Positions 1 to 12,100 of a stretch of 64,000 nt of DNA are shown here, piece after piece. The stretch is taken from contig NW_017803976.1 in assembly GCF_001625305.1 (NCBI RefSeq), forward strand, positions 65,683 through 129,682, written 5' to 3'. The first letter of the stretch is position 1, and the number at the start of each line of letters is the position of its first letter. The notes under the pieces are model-generated. The model was not told where the DNA came from, searched no databases, and saw nothing but the letters and a program-made list of their open reading frames with translations. The position numbers were made by a program, and so were the translations under genes. This DNA comes from Branchiostoma belcheri. Its lineage: Eukaryota > Chordata > Leptocardii > Amphioxiformes > Branchiostomatidae.

Positions 1-104
1 AATGGCATGACCTGACATCGTAACATATTAACCATCAGTAAAGTAACACAACCAATGAAGACACCACACACGACTTGTTTCATTTTTAAAGTCATTCTTC
101 CAAG

Positions 105-110
105 TTTATT
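105..110 (-). terminator. candidate polyadenylation signal AATAAA
   Basis: The plus-strand TTTATT reads AATAAA on the coding strand. It is the only canonical hexamer I found between the stop codon and the window edge on that strand. Confidence 0.45.
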
Positions 111-1580
111 CCAACTGAGAGTGTATTGCAGAGGACACAATTCATCAGAGTAAAAATCCAAGACTCTATACTCACAAGTTATCTGGAATTTTGCAACACA
201 GATTTCACACCAAAATGGTTCAAGTTTTTATCCATTTTTCTTCTTCCTAAATGGCACAGGATCAGGTTGATTTTGGAAAAGAAAATCACAATATTTCTTC
301 TTTTTTTTAATACAAAGTACGATAATAACAAACTTAATTTTTGGTACAAAATCCAACAGCTTTCCTTCACCCAAATTTAAGACTCGTGGATAAATTGGTT
401 TCTTCTTGTTCTAATTTTTCTTCTTCGCAGTTGAGTGGTACCTGTCCCTGATAAGTGATTTGGTATGGAATGCTATCGGAGTTTTGTTAAACGTTACAAT
501 TGTAAGTACAGCAGCAGAGATCTTTACAAACAAACTGATCTGATCATTTCTGTTTTCAATTCGACTGTATGTCATTTGAACCGAACAAAATATACGCACT
601 ACGGAAAAACAAACTTCTCTGCGCTAGTTACCCAGTTGTCATTAATGCATCTTTCAACGGCCTACATTAACACCTGTTAGAAGTCTATATACATCAAGGG
701 AGGTGCATATGGCCCATTGGCACAATATATCAAATAGTGAACATCTATAGAAAAAGTGTACACAGAAGAACCAGTGGACTCTTTCCCAAGTATGAAAAGC
801 TCAGGACAGCTTTAGATGTTAGGATTTTCGAGGATAAATTTGGAACGTTTCAAATAAACAGTTTGGTACTAGCAGAGATTCTGAGTCTGTCCTCAGCTTG
901 TCCATATGTGGGAAAGATTCGTAAAGCACCAAATTTCAGTTCAAAAGCTGCTTTTTTTTTCTTCTTCACAGTCAGATATCGATATACATGAAGATATGTT
1001 TCCACTACTCTGCGGACTTCATATCCTTGGGCATATGGTCATTTTAGACGATGTATGAACGATACAATATAATACAAAGGCGTACGTCAATACAAGACGG
1101 TTACGTGTTATAGTTGAGGCAGCCTTTTCTGATCTTAAATTCTGCAGACGTGTTGTCTTGATGTTAAATCTGCAGTATTACTGTCTTCATATGGGTGCTT
1201 GGCACCGCTTCATTTTGTTCGGCTGATACAGCAAGGCAAACTGCCTGTCACATTGGCACCATGGATTCCCTTTTACACACCATGCAATCATCCCAGCTTT
1301 TACATTTCAACTTTTACAAAAGAAGTTAATGTCTATGTACACAAAAAGACTTAGGGTCAGCTGTAGAGTGCGACCAGAAAAAAAATATCACAGTATCATC
1401 GTAACAGCCTCTGCAATACTCTCCCAATATTACCTCTGTTTTTTTGTCACGTGGGGGAATCTACCAAGCCAAAATTAACAGCAGGGAACGTGGGAGGAAA
1501 ACAAAGATAATTTCTTTCCTAAACCTGGTTAGTCTCATGTGATGCTTCTATTTACATTAATCACAGTCTTGTGAGCCCAG

Positions 1581-1605
1581 TCTCTCTCTCTCTCTCTCTG
1601 TCTCT
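1581..1605. repeat. (TC)n microsatellite in 3' UTR
   Basis: Run of TC dinucleotides ending GTCTCT. Confidence 0.9.
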
Positions 1606-2978
1606 AAATCAGTAGGAACCATCATGGTACATCTGTACAAAAATTAGGCAAGTATATTACAAAACAGAAAGCTTCTCAAGTCTTCCAGCGCCCCCTATCC
1701 GATTCACTCATATCTGCAATTCCATAGTCTTCCAACTTCAGGCATGACCATTCATAATGAAGAAAACAAAAAGAGGACACAAGGTAAAGATCAGTGGCAG
1801 AAATACTGAAATCCTTACCGATTTAACAACAAAGGTGGAATTTTTGAGGCATTTTTCCCGCCTAAACTATCGTTTCATGGGTTGTACAGCACTTCTGGTA
1901 TTTTCCTTTTCACAAGCCATATGCTTTCTTCATTAGTAACATGTACAAGTCTAAACTGTTCTTATTCACACAACAGTCATGTCTGCCCCCCTCCCCACAT
2001 CTGTGACTGCAGCTAGCATCAAACACTGTTAATAAACATCATTCATAAACCCTGAATCATGTTTGAAGTCTTCTCCAGGGAAAACTCCGCAGGTTTCCTC
2101 GGGACTGAAACCTCGGAATTTCCCGGAACTTCAGATTGCACCTTATTGTTCAAGACGGCTGAGGATGGCCTCTTCTTAGACAGTAAGCTCTTCTTCAAGT
2201 CTCAACAAATCGAAACGACAATCCTTGAATCTGTCATTCTTCAGAACAATTTGAAAATTTTTTTTCTAACTCTTTAAGCCGATGGACTAAGAAAAGGCCT
2301 CCTCATTCCTATCTTTCTCTCCATGTCAAGCTGCATCTTCTTCATACAATGCTAGATATATATATTATATACATATAGATACACAGCGTTGACTATTTGT
2401 AAGTATTAAGGTCACTGACAAAATTCTGCGTGCACAGAGTTTTGATATGTCCTTTGACAATACATTGGGAAGTGTGTCTGTCATATTTCTGGCTTTCCAA
2501 GGATTTCAAACAGGGTACCGTTACTCTAAAAGCATCATGGGAACCCTAGCGTTAGCTAGGACGTGTTGACAAGGTCTGTCAAACAAACAAACAAACATAA
2601 ACATTGAAATAAATCTGTCAAAAGGGATACAATTTGTGAACAAATTTAACACTGGCAGTGATTATGCAGTCCGCTTTCAGTAAAACTTCAAAATTACTGA
2701 ATCACTCCTGCAAACATACCTGATTGGACCAAAAAAAAAACAACTACTTGTTCTTGTATCTAGATATCTCTTTGCTTCAAGCTATGGCATTCAAATGTTA
2801 AAATAACCTTGCCATGACCAGTTGGTGTTCATCAGTTCGTATTTTCACAACTATTTCCGTGGGATCGATGTTCCCCAAGATTACCGGCTGTCGTGTTGGT
2901 ATTACCCTCGTCACAGTCACAGTACAGCCCTTGATAGAGAGCACCTTTGTGGATCCGAGCGACCGCGATCTCACCACG

Positions 2979-3186
2979 TCACCGCTGCGGGAGGTCGGGC
3001 GGGGGAGGGCCGTACACGGGGTACGCCAGCGTCGTGTTGAGCGAGTCGTTGTGTTCGTAAAGCGAGTTCTGCTGGTAGTGTAGCACCAGGTCCTTGAGAG
3101 AGGCGTACAGGTTGTAGGGTTCGGCAAACCCGTACCCGGTCGCTGTGTTGTAGATGACACAGTGTCGGACTGCCCCTTCCTCCGCT
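2979..3186 (-). CDS. PIK3R: p85 exon 20: second half of cSH2, C terminus, stop
   Basis: 208 nt, phase 2 in, acceptor TGTGTTTACAG|A, stop TGA at 2979-2981. It encodes [39 protein letters not shown] and [17 protein letters not shown] at the end. It matches the cSH2 beta-D to C-terminal region. The tail carries a short polyproline run (PPPP) instead of the Gln/Arg tail of human p85 alpha. A minus-strand LINE tail ends about 20 bp upstream of the acceptor. Confidence 0.97.
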
Positions 3187-6100
3187 CTGTAAACACAACA
3201 CAGCGTTTTTATTTATTTTTATTTGCACATATATATAAAACAAAAACAATACAGAAGTAAATGTAATAATCAAACGAAACAGAATATAAAATAATTAACC
3301 TAAACAAAATGAATGTGCAGGAGGAGGAAAAAAGCCTCAGGGCTTATTCTTGTCCTCCTCCATTTCAATTTAAAGCATAATAATAATTGATAATAATAAT
3401 AATGATAACAATAATAAAAAGGGTAAATAAACATCTTGTTCCCAAAAATGGATGAAACAAGAAAGTCAATCTTTACACACGAAGGTATGAAATTTCTGAT
3501 TTCTTGTTTTCTTTTTGTTTTTATTATGTTTACCGAAGGAAAACATATTGTTTTTGCTCTGTTTCTTCCTCTTTTTCTTCTCCAAACACTGACCTCTGAC
3601 CTGACCAATGACATGATCTGTTGACATCTGTCACCATGGTGACTGGTGTTGGGTTACATAATGTTGCAATTTCACTGTCTGCTCTGCCCCTGTCACCATA
3701 TACTAGTAGTACATGTATGTGAATGTGTTTGAGTAAGACGTCACAGAGCAGACCATGTCCAAAGGTAAACATTATGCATTTGCTTTGCAAATGTTATTTC
3801 TCTAGTTAACATATTGAGCTTACTGTCCTATAACTTAGTATAAGAATGTATTGTACTTACACAATGGACAGGGCGTAGTTGTTCTGTTGACTGCTCTTGC
3901 GCACCAGGAAGGTTCCTTCAGGTTTTCCTGCCAACAAGCCTTCAGCGTCCACCCGTGAACAGTCAGGCAGGAACCACAGAGACTCATCATGGTGCGGCAG
4001 AGCCTCCTCGTTAAAGTTGGGTGCACTGCAGGTAAAACAGTCCAATGTAAGATTCACAGGGAAAAACACTTTATCATATTATTGCCATGTGATCTTTGGT
4101 GATATAGTGTGTATACAAACATTTCCAATGTCTGTCGTCGAAATATCATTGGATTTTTAAATCTTACAAATCATATCGCAAGCGATCCTCTTTTCATCCC
4201 ATTCAAGGCTATTCAAAATGATAAAGAGCCCAAAGGTACAATATCAGCATATTGTTATGTCTATGTGATAAGAACAACCTTGTTAATTTCTCTCCGACAG
4301 GGCTCGAAATTAACAGTGTCCCAGTGTCAAATGACACTAAATTTTCAGCTCAGGACAATTCAAATTATGTTTTGTGACAATTTTGGGGCAATTGGAAAAT
4401 TCTGTGACCGTCCACGTCATTTAGGAACGCGATCCATCCATCCTGCTGCAGGCCGCCGGCAGCCCATAATACTCTGACAAACATTTAAATTTGACCAATC
4501 AGGGATTCCAAATGTCGGGGAGGGGGGCCTCAAAGATGGTTCTGCGCCCATGATACTATCATGTATTTCCCTACAGTCTGGGAAAAATGATGGACACTTA
4601 CTAATTAAGTGGACTTAAAGTTGTACAAATTCAGGTGTTGGGACAGTCCATCCTCAGTTCGGGACAATTGAAATCTTATTTTTGGGACAATTCTGACCAG
4701 TAATTAATCATGCCAGGCAGCTGGATTGGTGGCACTGGGCACCCGGTGTAAGTTACCTGCTTGGTACAAAAACCACATGGCCAAAGATTACCTCAAAACC
4801 AGTTCCCTAGGGAATGCATTCGAGCAATTTTTGAAATTCTTTCAAAGCGATCGTAGTACTTGCACAAATGCCTCCGCCCCAAAGGTGTCGCAAAAAAAAG
4901 GTTAATTTCGAGGCCTGCTTCGACTCAGCAGCACCAGACAATGACGCAGCGGTACTTACGTGGTGTCTCCGCCATGTCCGTCGTACGAAGCCTTGAGCCA
5001 CTCGTTGATCTTGTCCTGCTTGACGCCCTTGTGCCCCAGCCACATGACGTACTGGTCTCGGATCTTGCGCAGCTGGATGATGTCAGGTTTGATGGAGTTC
5101 ATCTCCCTGTCCAGGTTCCTGTTCCCCTCTGTCTGCAGCTTCAGGTCCAGCTCCAGCTGTTTGCTGCTCTCAATAATCTCGTTCAGCCGCGACTTCAGGT
5201 TCTCGTAGTTCTCCATAATCCTGTAATTTTTAGGGTTAAAATTACCTTTATTAAAATGACTATTCAAAGATGAAAGGTTGCTTGGGTAAAACCTAGGTCA
5301 GCCCTTTATCTCTCGATACAGTGATAAGAATTTTTAAGAACTTTAAGAATTGTTAAGAACTTGTTAAGAATTTTTCCAAATCTTTTTATTCCAAACCTAC
5401 AAAGTGAAAAGTTACTTCTTACAACATCAAGTACATACAGCTACCTGTATGTTTCTCTATACAATATATGGATAATCAGGTAGGACATACTCACTTTTTG
5501 TACTCCTGACCCTTGACCTCCGAGTGGTACCTCTCGTGTGACTTGGCCTGCTCCTCAAAGATGCTGATGGTCTCCTTGAAGGCGTCCAGGGCCTGACGCT
5601 TCATCTGGATCTCCTGTACAACACACAGACACCAGATGGTAAGACACAACTCTTAACAACCTTCAATCTCTAGTTCATGTTCAGAACTACTGTATTCAGG
5701 TTTGTACTTTTAAACATACATGTTGCAATACAGCCACACATAGTGCTATGTACCTAAACCCGCATTTAGGTTCAGGTCTGGATTCAAGTCAAGAGGTTTA
5801 GGTTCAGTTCCGGACTCGTAAGTCTGGTCTTAAACCCATGGCATATACAAAATTGCATGTTGGCAACCTTGCAATGTTGTCTGGGTGAAACTTTGGCCAT
5901 ATAACATGGAGGCCGACACTTGATGATGCCCGATGGCAATGTTTTCTTCATTTTGCAGCAAAGATTTTGCAATCTATGGAACGGTTTTGTCATGGTTTTG
6001 GAAAGAAAAAGGTCGTACGTGACATGTTTTTATTTTTAATAAGTCCGGAATCGGTTCTTGACTTTAGGTTTTTTGGACTTGAACCTAAACATTTTTAAGT

Positions 6101-9100
6101 CCGGGACTGGTCCAGCAAACCGGTACACAGCACTAGTCACAAATACATTTGTAGTTGTACTGTAATACAGTCTACAAGTGCTTGAAATTAAGAATCTTAC
6201 TGCACTAGTGTTCTGAATGCCCCCAGAATGTATGTGTGACCCTACAGCACTAAAATACACTTCGAAATATTTGAACGTTGAACCAGGACCAGCAAAAGCC
6301 ACGAAACCCTCCAAGGACCCACAACTGATCGTAAAAACGTAGAATTTACATGCATCGAATGACACAAATATCGGTCAGTAACCTCAGCGCTTTAAATGAC
6401 ACACACGGAGGTCAATAACCTCAAAAGATCTGGTGGATAACTCCCCAAAGATTCCACCTCCTACCATCACATGTATCACCAGAACAGATTGTCCCCCATC
6501 TTATCTAAAACCACCATGTGGGAGCTGCAAGGACTCAGCCTTAAGACCCACCAACAGACAGACACCTTAAGGATAAGGCAGAGCTTACCCTGATGCTATC
6601 CTTAATGGTTTATCTTAGCCTTTAAATTATTTTAATAAGGCGGCAGTTCACAGGAGGACACTGACCTACTGCTCAGTTTACTAACCTGTCTATCATTCAG
6701 TGTTTGATAAAACATGCACTGAATACTAGCAGCACTAAGTCAAATTAAACTCTTCTCCTATACTCAAAGAAAGTCGAGGTCGTCCAGCAAGAAACTATAT
6801 TAAACCCATGTCCTGCGGAGCACAACAATTGTTGTTCTGCACATACAGTACCATCTATATAACACCCTGTATAGGTACAATTTGGGGGTATTTCTCGTGC
6901 AACGCATCACACCGCAGCGAAACGCAACGAATGCCACTGCAGAGCAAAAAAAAATTGGGGGTCTATGATCTAATTAAGACATGAATTATTGAAAAATATT
7001 GTGCCAGGAATGCCAGCAGGACAAGGGTTAACCAATTAATGGACGACACCCAGCTCAACAGGAAAAACCTGATGGTAGAAATGAAGAATAGGAAGAGATG
7101 GAGAGCAGTCATTGGAACCGAGGGAAGCTCGACCCAGTGAGTGAGTGAGTGTGAGTGAACTCAAAGAAATTAGACTCACCAAAATTTCTCTTTTGAGTTG
7201 GAGAACTGTTAATTTTTGACTGCGTAAATTACCAACTCAGATGAACTTTCATGCTAATACTTCATGTTATGACAGACACTGGCGACTGATAGAGATCTAT
7301 TTAGGATAAGACATAGCTTACCCTAATACTACCCTTAATGGTTTATCTTATCCCTTAAATCATTTCAAGGAGTCTTGGTGAGGACATTGACCCCACAGAG
7401 CTGTCAGTATTTCATAAAACCCAGATGGAGCTGTTTAAATCAGAACCAAAGTCCTGGTACTAACCTGTTCTGTGTTTGACCCAGAAGTCACCCCTGTATT
7501 CATACAGCTAAAACTGCCCAAGAGGACCACCCAGGGGATCGAAAAAAACTTGTCTATGTGGACAGGTGGTGACTACAATGGTTTTGTTTTAGCAGGAAAA
7601 ATTTTAAAAAGTGGTCACACTGGCCAGGTGGTCCTCTTGTGGTTTGACTGTAATTGCAGAGCCTAGACATTTGTGTTCTAGCCAGGGTCTGTCTTTCAAA
7701 TTTACTTCTCAAAATGCAGGAAAAAGGAATCCGCTGAATCCGGACCTGAACCTAAATATGGGTTTAAGTAAACAGTACTAGCGCTGCGTATCTCGGGGTC
7801 GTGTGGCGCAATGGCAGCGTGCGCGACTCGGAATCAAGAGGTCCCGGGTTCGAGTCCTGACATGTCACCAATCTTGTGCCCTTGGGAAAGGCACTTTACA
7901 CGACTTTCCCCACTAGACTCAAGTGAAAATGAGTATTGTCTGTCCTGTATTTGTTTCTATGTGTGGGACACAACACCAGCAACAGCTGCCTGTGTTCCAC
8001 GTGTATTGCACTGTGGCAATTTCAATAAATCAAATCAAATCTCACCTGAGTGGACTTGGTGTAGGACTCGTACAGCTGGTCGTACTGTTTGCTCTTGTCC
8101 AGGTACTCCTTGTTCAACTCCTGAAGCTTCTTCCCCACCATGTCCACACTGCTGCCCTCAACACTCTCATCACCCTAAACAAATCAAGCAACATTTTCTC
8201 TCAACTTTTCTTGAAGTACACGTATCTCTTAACATTCCTACATTTAAATGACAGCCAGTTGGGCCGAGGGTGTCAAATTGCTACGAATACGGAAGGAAAC
8301 TCTTGAAGTCATACAATACTTTCTCAACTACTCAAATACTTTCCAAAAAAGGTTTGGACAGTTCATCCTTACTTCGGGACAATTGGAATATACTTTTGAG
8401 ACAGTGCTGGGAAGAGAAGTCAATTTGGAGACCTGGTTAAAGACCTTACCTGTTGGCTCTTGGAGGCAGGATAGGTTAGTCTGACGTCCAGTTTACAGTT
8501 GTACTGTGCCAGGGACTCCTTCCGGTAGTGCTGGATCAGTTCTACCACAGAGCTGAAGCGTAGCGGCTCCGAGAACCCGTACTTCCCATCACGATGGCAG
8601 ATCTTGATCAACTTGTTGTTACCCCCTTTCCTGTGTGGAGAAATGGAATGTCAGCATCGTATTGATTGTATGATGTGTGTTCAGGACTCGAAATACTGGG
8701 TGCATGTGCACCTTAGTGCACCCAAATTTGGACCTTTGCACCCAATTTTTTCTGTGGGTGCAGCATATTCTATGCATCTAAGTGTTAATAATAATAATAA
8801 AATCATTGTTGTAGTAATTTCCTTTAGAAATGAAACATTATAATAATAAGTTTTTGCTGACATTCTACTTATCTTATTTGATATGGTACACCCAAAAAAT
8901 TTTGTGCACCCAAATTTTTCTAACCTTCATTGATGTATGAACGAAATTTAACATTTCTGGCACCTCAAATTAAGGACAAAGGTTGAGTTTTCGGATACAT
9001 TTGCTACAACAAGTCAAAACGTTTGTGTGTTTGCTATTACAGTACACAAGGAAACAAGCACAGTACAGCAACCATTTATTCTGCTAACAAACAAGTACTG

Positions 9101-12100
9101 TACTTTTCTTCAGGGCATTAACCTGAGGAGGGCTCCTACCTGAGGGTTAGTGTGTAGTCCCCTTTGTACTTGGTGGAGGCGTCTCGGACCAGGAAGGTTC
9201 CATCTGGTGTGTCCTTCAGTTTGTCATTGACCTCCTCCCTGTGAGAATACACCACTTGTTGTTAGCCTTCACTCATACACAAGTACACAGTCAGAGTTTT
9301 ACGCATTTGGCACTTTAGGCTGCGTGCCAACTTAACTTCTCAACCAGATTTGAGCTGTAATTTCCAAGGTTGGACAAGCTGTAAAAAAATCCACTTGCCT
9401 AAAATATACCTATTTCCATGCATTTTTACTACCACCAAGGAAGTCATCATATTTTGGAGTTTATAATGTTGGATGCTTAATTTCTATATCATATAATTTA
9501 TTGACAGAAGGTGGTTTGACTTGCTCCAAACACCGTAGCAGCTATACTTTGCATCCAAAAAATTTACTTGCCCAATCGGGCAAGTGTGGAGGCACATGCA
9601 CTTGCCTGAACAGTACTTTTACTTGCCCTGGGCAAGTGGGAAATTGGACATGTCCAACCCTGAATGTTCGGATACAGGAAATTATCAAGGAATGGAAAAT
9701 TTGGGCAAGTTGAGCAGTCTTGAACCAAGAAAATTAATTTGTTCATTAGCTTTTATTTTACATCCATGCCCTATCAAGCTAAGTACAGCCTACGTGGTAG
9801 TAAATTAAATGTACATATATGTACATTGACAAGACAAGGGTTCTACAACTATTCAATGATGTCACAGAGACAAGACAATTTTCATGTGCAGACAGTCAAG
9901 GCTGAGGAAGATGACAGTTCACCTTGAGATGTCTCCCCAGTACCACTCTGCCTCCTGAAGAGACTGTGGTGTCTCGTAGTTGTTGAAGCTGTTCTCTTTG
10001 CCTTTTCGTCCCAGTGGCTATCCGGGGTGGTATGGCTAGTGTGAGAAAGAAACAAAATACAACATCAGGACAAAAATCTTGAGTAAAATTCTGATGTATC
10101 CTTGCGTTTAAAATTTATTAGGTGGCCAGGATTAGAATATGACTACTTGATCGCAAGTAACAACAGAAATGAAATCCCTGGAGGAAACATATTAAAAAAA
10201 ACATCCATAATCATAAGAATATCGTATTCTTAAGTTGAAAATGATTCCAAATCTTCTTTTGTCATGCTGAACTGAGGTGAAGCATGAAATTTTTGCAAGT
10301 AAGCAACTTGTGCAATGCATCTTTGATTTCACATGCTAACATAATAGCTAAGGTATGTGGGGTTGTGTTGCGAAACAGCAGAGTGCTCCACTCGGAACCA
10401 AGAGGTCCCGGGTTCGAGTCCTGACATGGCATGGATCTTGTGCCATTGCGAAAGGCACTTTACACAACTTTCCTCACTTAGCTCAAGTGTAACTGAGCAT
10501 TGTCCATGCTGTATTTGTTTCTATGTGTGGGACACAACACCAGCAACGTGTATTGCACTGTTGAAATTTCAATAAATCAAATCAAATCAAGGTGTCTGTT
10601 TTTACCTGGTTTGTCCTCTTCCAGTTCCACATCGGGCAGTGGCTCTCCCCAGCTCCCTCCTGTCAACAGTAACTCCACAACCTTCACATGGTACTCCGTG
10701 TTACTGGTCACTTGCCTGGAGAGTGGTAGAAGAGTTGGAAACATCAGTGACAGTGTAGGGTAAAGATGGTGTTAGTAACAGCATCAGTTTTGCTATGTAA
10801 AACCATTTTTACTATGTATAATATTGTTTCATCCTTTTCTCACCTTAAAACAATTACAGAAAGTGGTGATGATGGAATGACTAAAAGGGTAATCACAAAA
10901 GTAACTGCATTTCTTTTAACAGTATATAGTAGTAGCTAAGGTCTTCGGTCTTTTCATTTTTCAGTCAAGAGCTACAGCGGATTACAAATTGTGTTTTAAC
11001 AGCCCTCCCACTTTCTAAACCCAGTCTGAATAGCCCGGGTAGGGTTCTAGCTAGCGCAAAGTATCGTAGGGGCCCCCTATGCTATAATTTTGACCCCCTA
11101 CGCTAAATTTCCCCCCTACGCTAATTGTCAATACAGCATAGGGGCATTGTGACTGTACATGTATTTCTTTGTTCAAGAATGCCAGATCAAATGTGAAAAA
11201 GTACCAATCAAGGATACATTGTACATACCTTAGAAATAACATTTTTTCCCTTTGGGTATCCCTCAAATGGCCTCTTTTTTAGCTCAAATTTTTAAGCTCC
11301 GCCCCATCCCCCCTCTCGGTCGCTTCGCTCCCTCGACATGCAGCCAGTGCCACTACGCTAAAATTAAATCCAAGCTAGAACCCTGAGCTGGGTACTTACA
11401 GCACATGTTCCCAGGGCGGTCTCATCAGGATGTGACAGAACACCACTGCCAGGTGCTTGGGAGTCATCTTGTTGGCCTTGATGTGCTGGCAGACACGGCA
11501 GAAGTGCGCCATGAGCCACTCCAGCGTCAGTCTGTGCTGCTCAGGCAGCTGTTTCACCAGCTCCAGCAGTCGCGCAACCAGCTCTACTTCTTCTTTCAGC
11601 TCTAGAAATGGGGACAGTTCAGAAAAGCTATTAGCTGCCAAGCTTTTAACCTTTAGTATAGTGAAGTAGCCGTTTGGCTACCAATTCTCTATTGGTTTTG
11701 ATGAGGCAGACAGGTACCATGTTAAAGGTGCACTTTTTCTGTGGGTGCACTGGAATATTTTTGTAGGTTTACGCATGTAAAGATGTTAAATGTGCAGCAG
11801 AAATCTGTAGAATACAGCACATTCTTAACATCTAAGAATTTTTGTAGTACTTTTCCTTAGAAATGAAACATAATTAGCTTTTGCTAGCACTCTACATCAG
11901 TGCTGGATGTCGACCACTGAGGTCACAGGACGAGAGTGAGTGAGTGAGCACTCTACTATTCTATTTCATATCAGGTGCACCCAAAAACTTTTTTGTGCAC
12001 CCAATTTTTTAGGTTGTGTGCACCAGTGCACCTTTTACGCAAAACGAATTTTGAGCCCTGTGTACAGTCAGTCAAATGAAATTATTACAGCAAAATCAGA

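Larger units (their letters stand above)
86..2978 (-). other. PIK3R: probable 3' UTR of the p85 gene
   Basis: No splice acceptor or coding similarity follows the stop codon, and on the minus strand the only clear AATAAA is at 105-110, about 2.87 kb downstream of the stop. The stretch is AT-rich, with a (TC)n run at 1581-1605 and a CTCF-like core at 1684-1701. The end near 86-95 is a guess from the usual 10-25 nt spacing. Alternative upstream polyadenylation sites cannot be excluded. Confidence 0.5.

Noticed and set aside
3630..3643. GTCACCATGGTGAC palindrome as a regulatory site
   Set aside because: It lies in a dispersed repeat and does not fit the RFX half-site well; the other copy of the repeat has lost it.
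7801..7875. Possible tRNA gene
   Set aside because: A and B boxes are present, but there is no complete cloverleaf and the sequence continues into a SINE body with a second copy at 10359.
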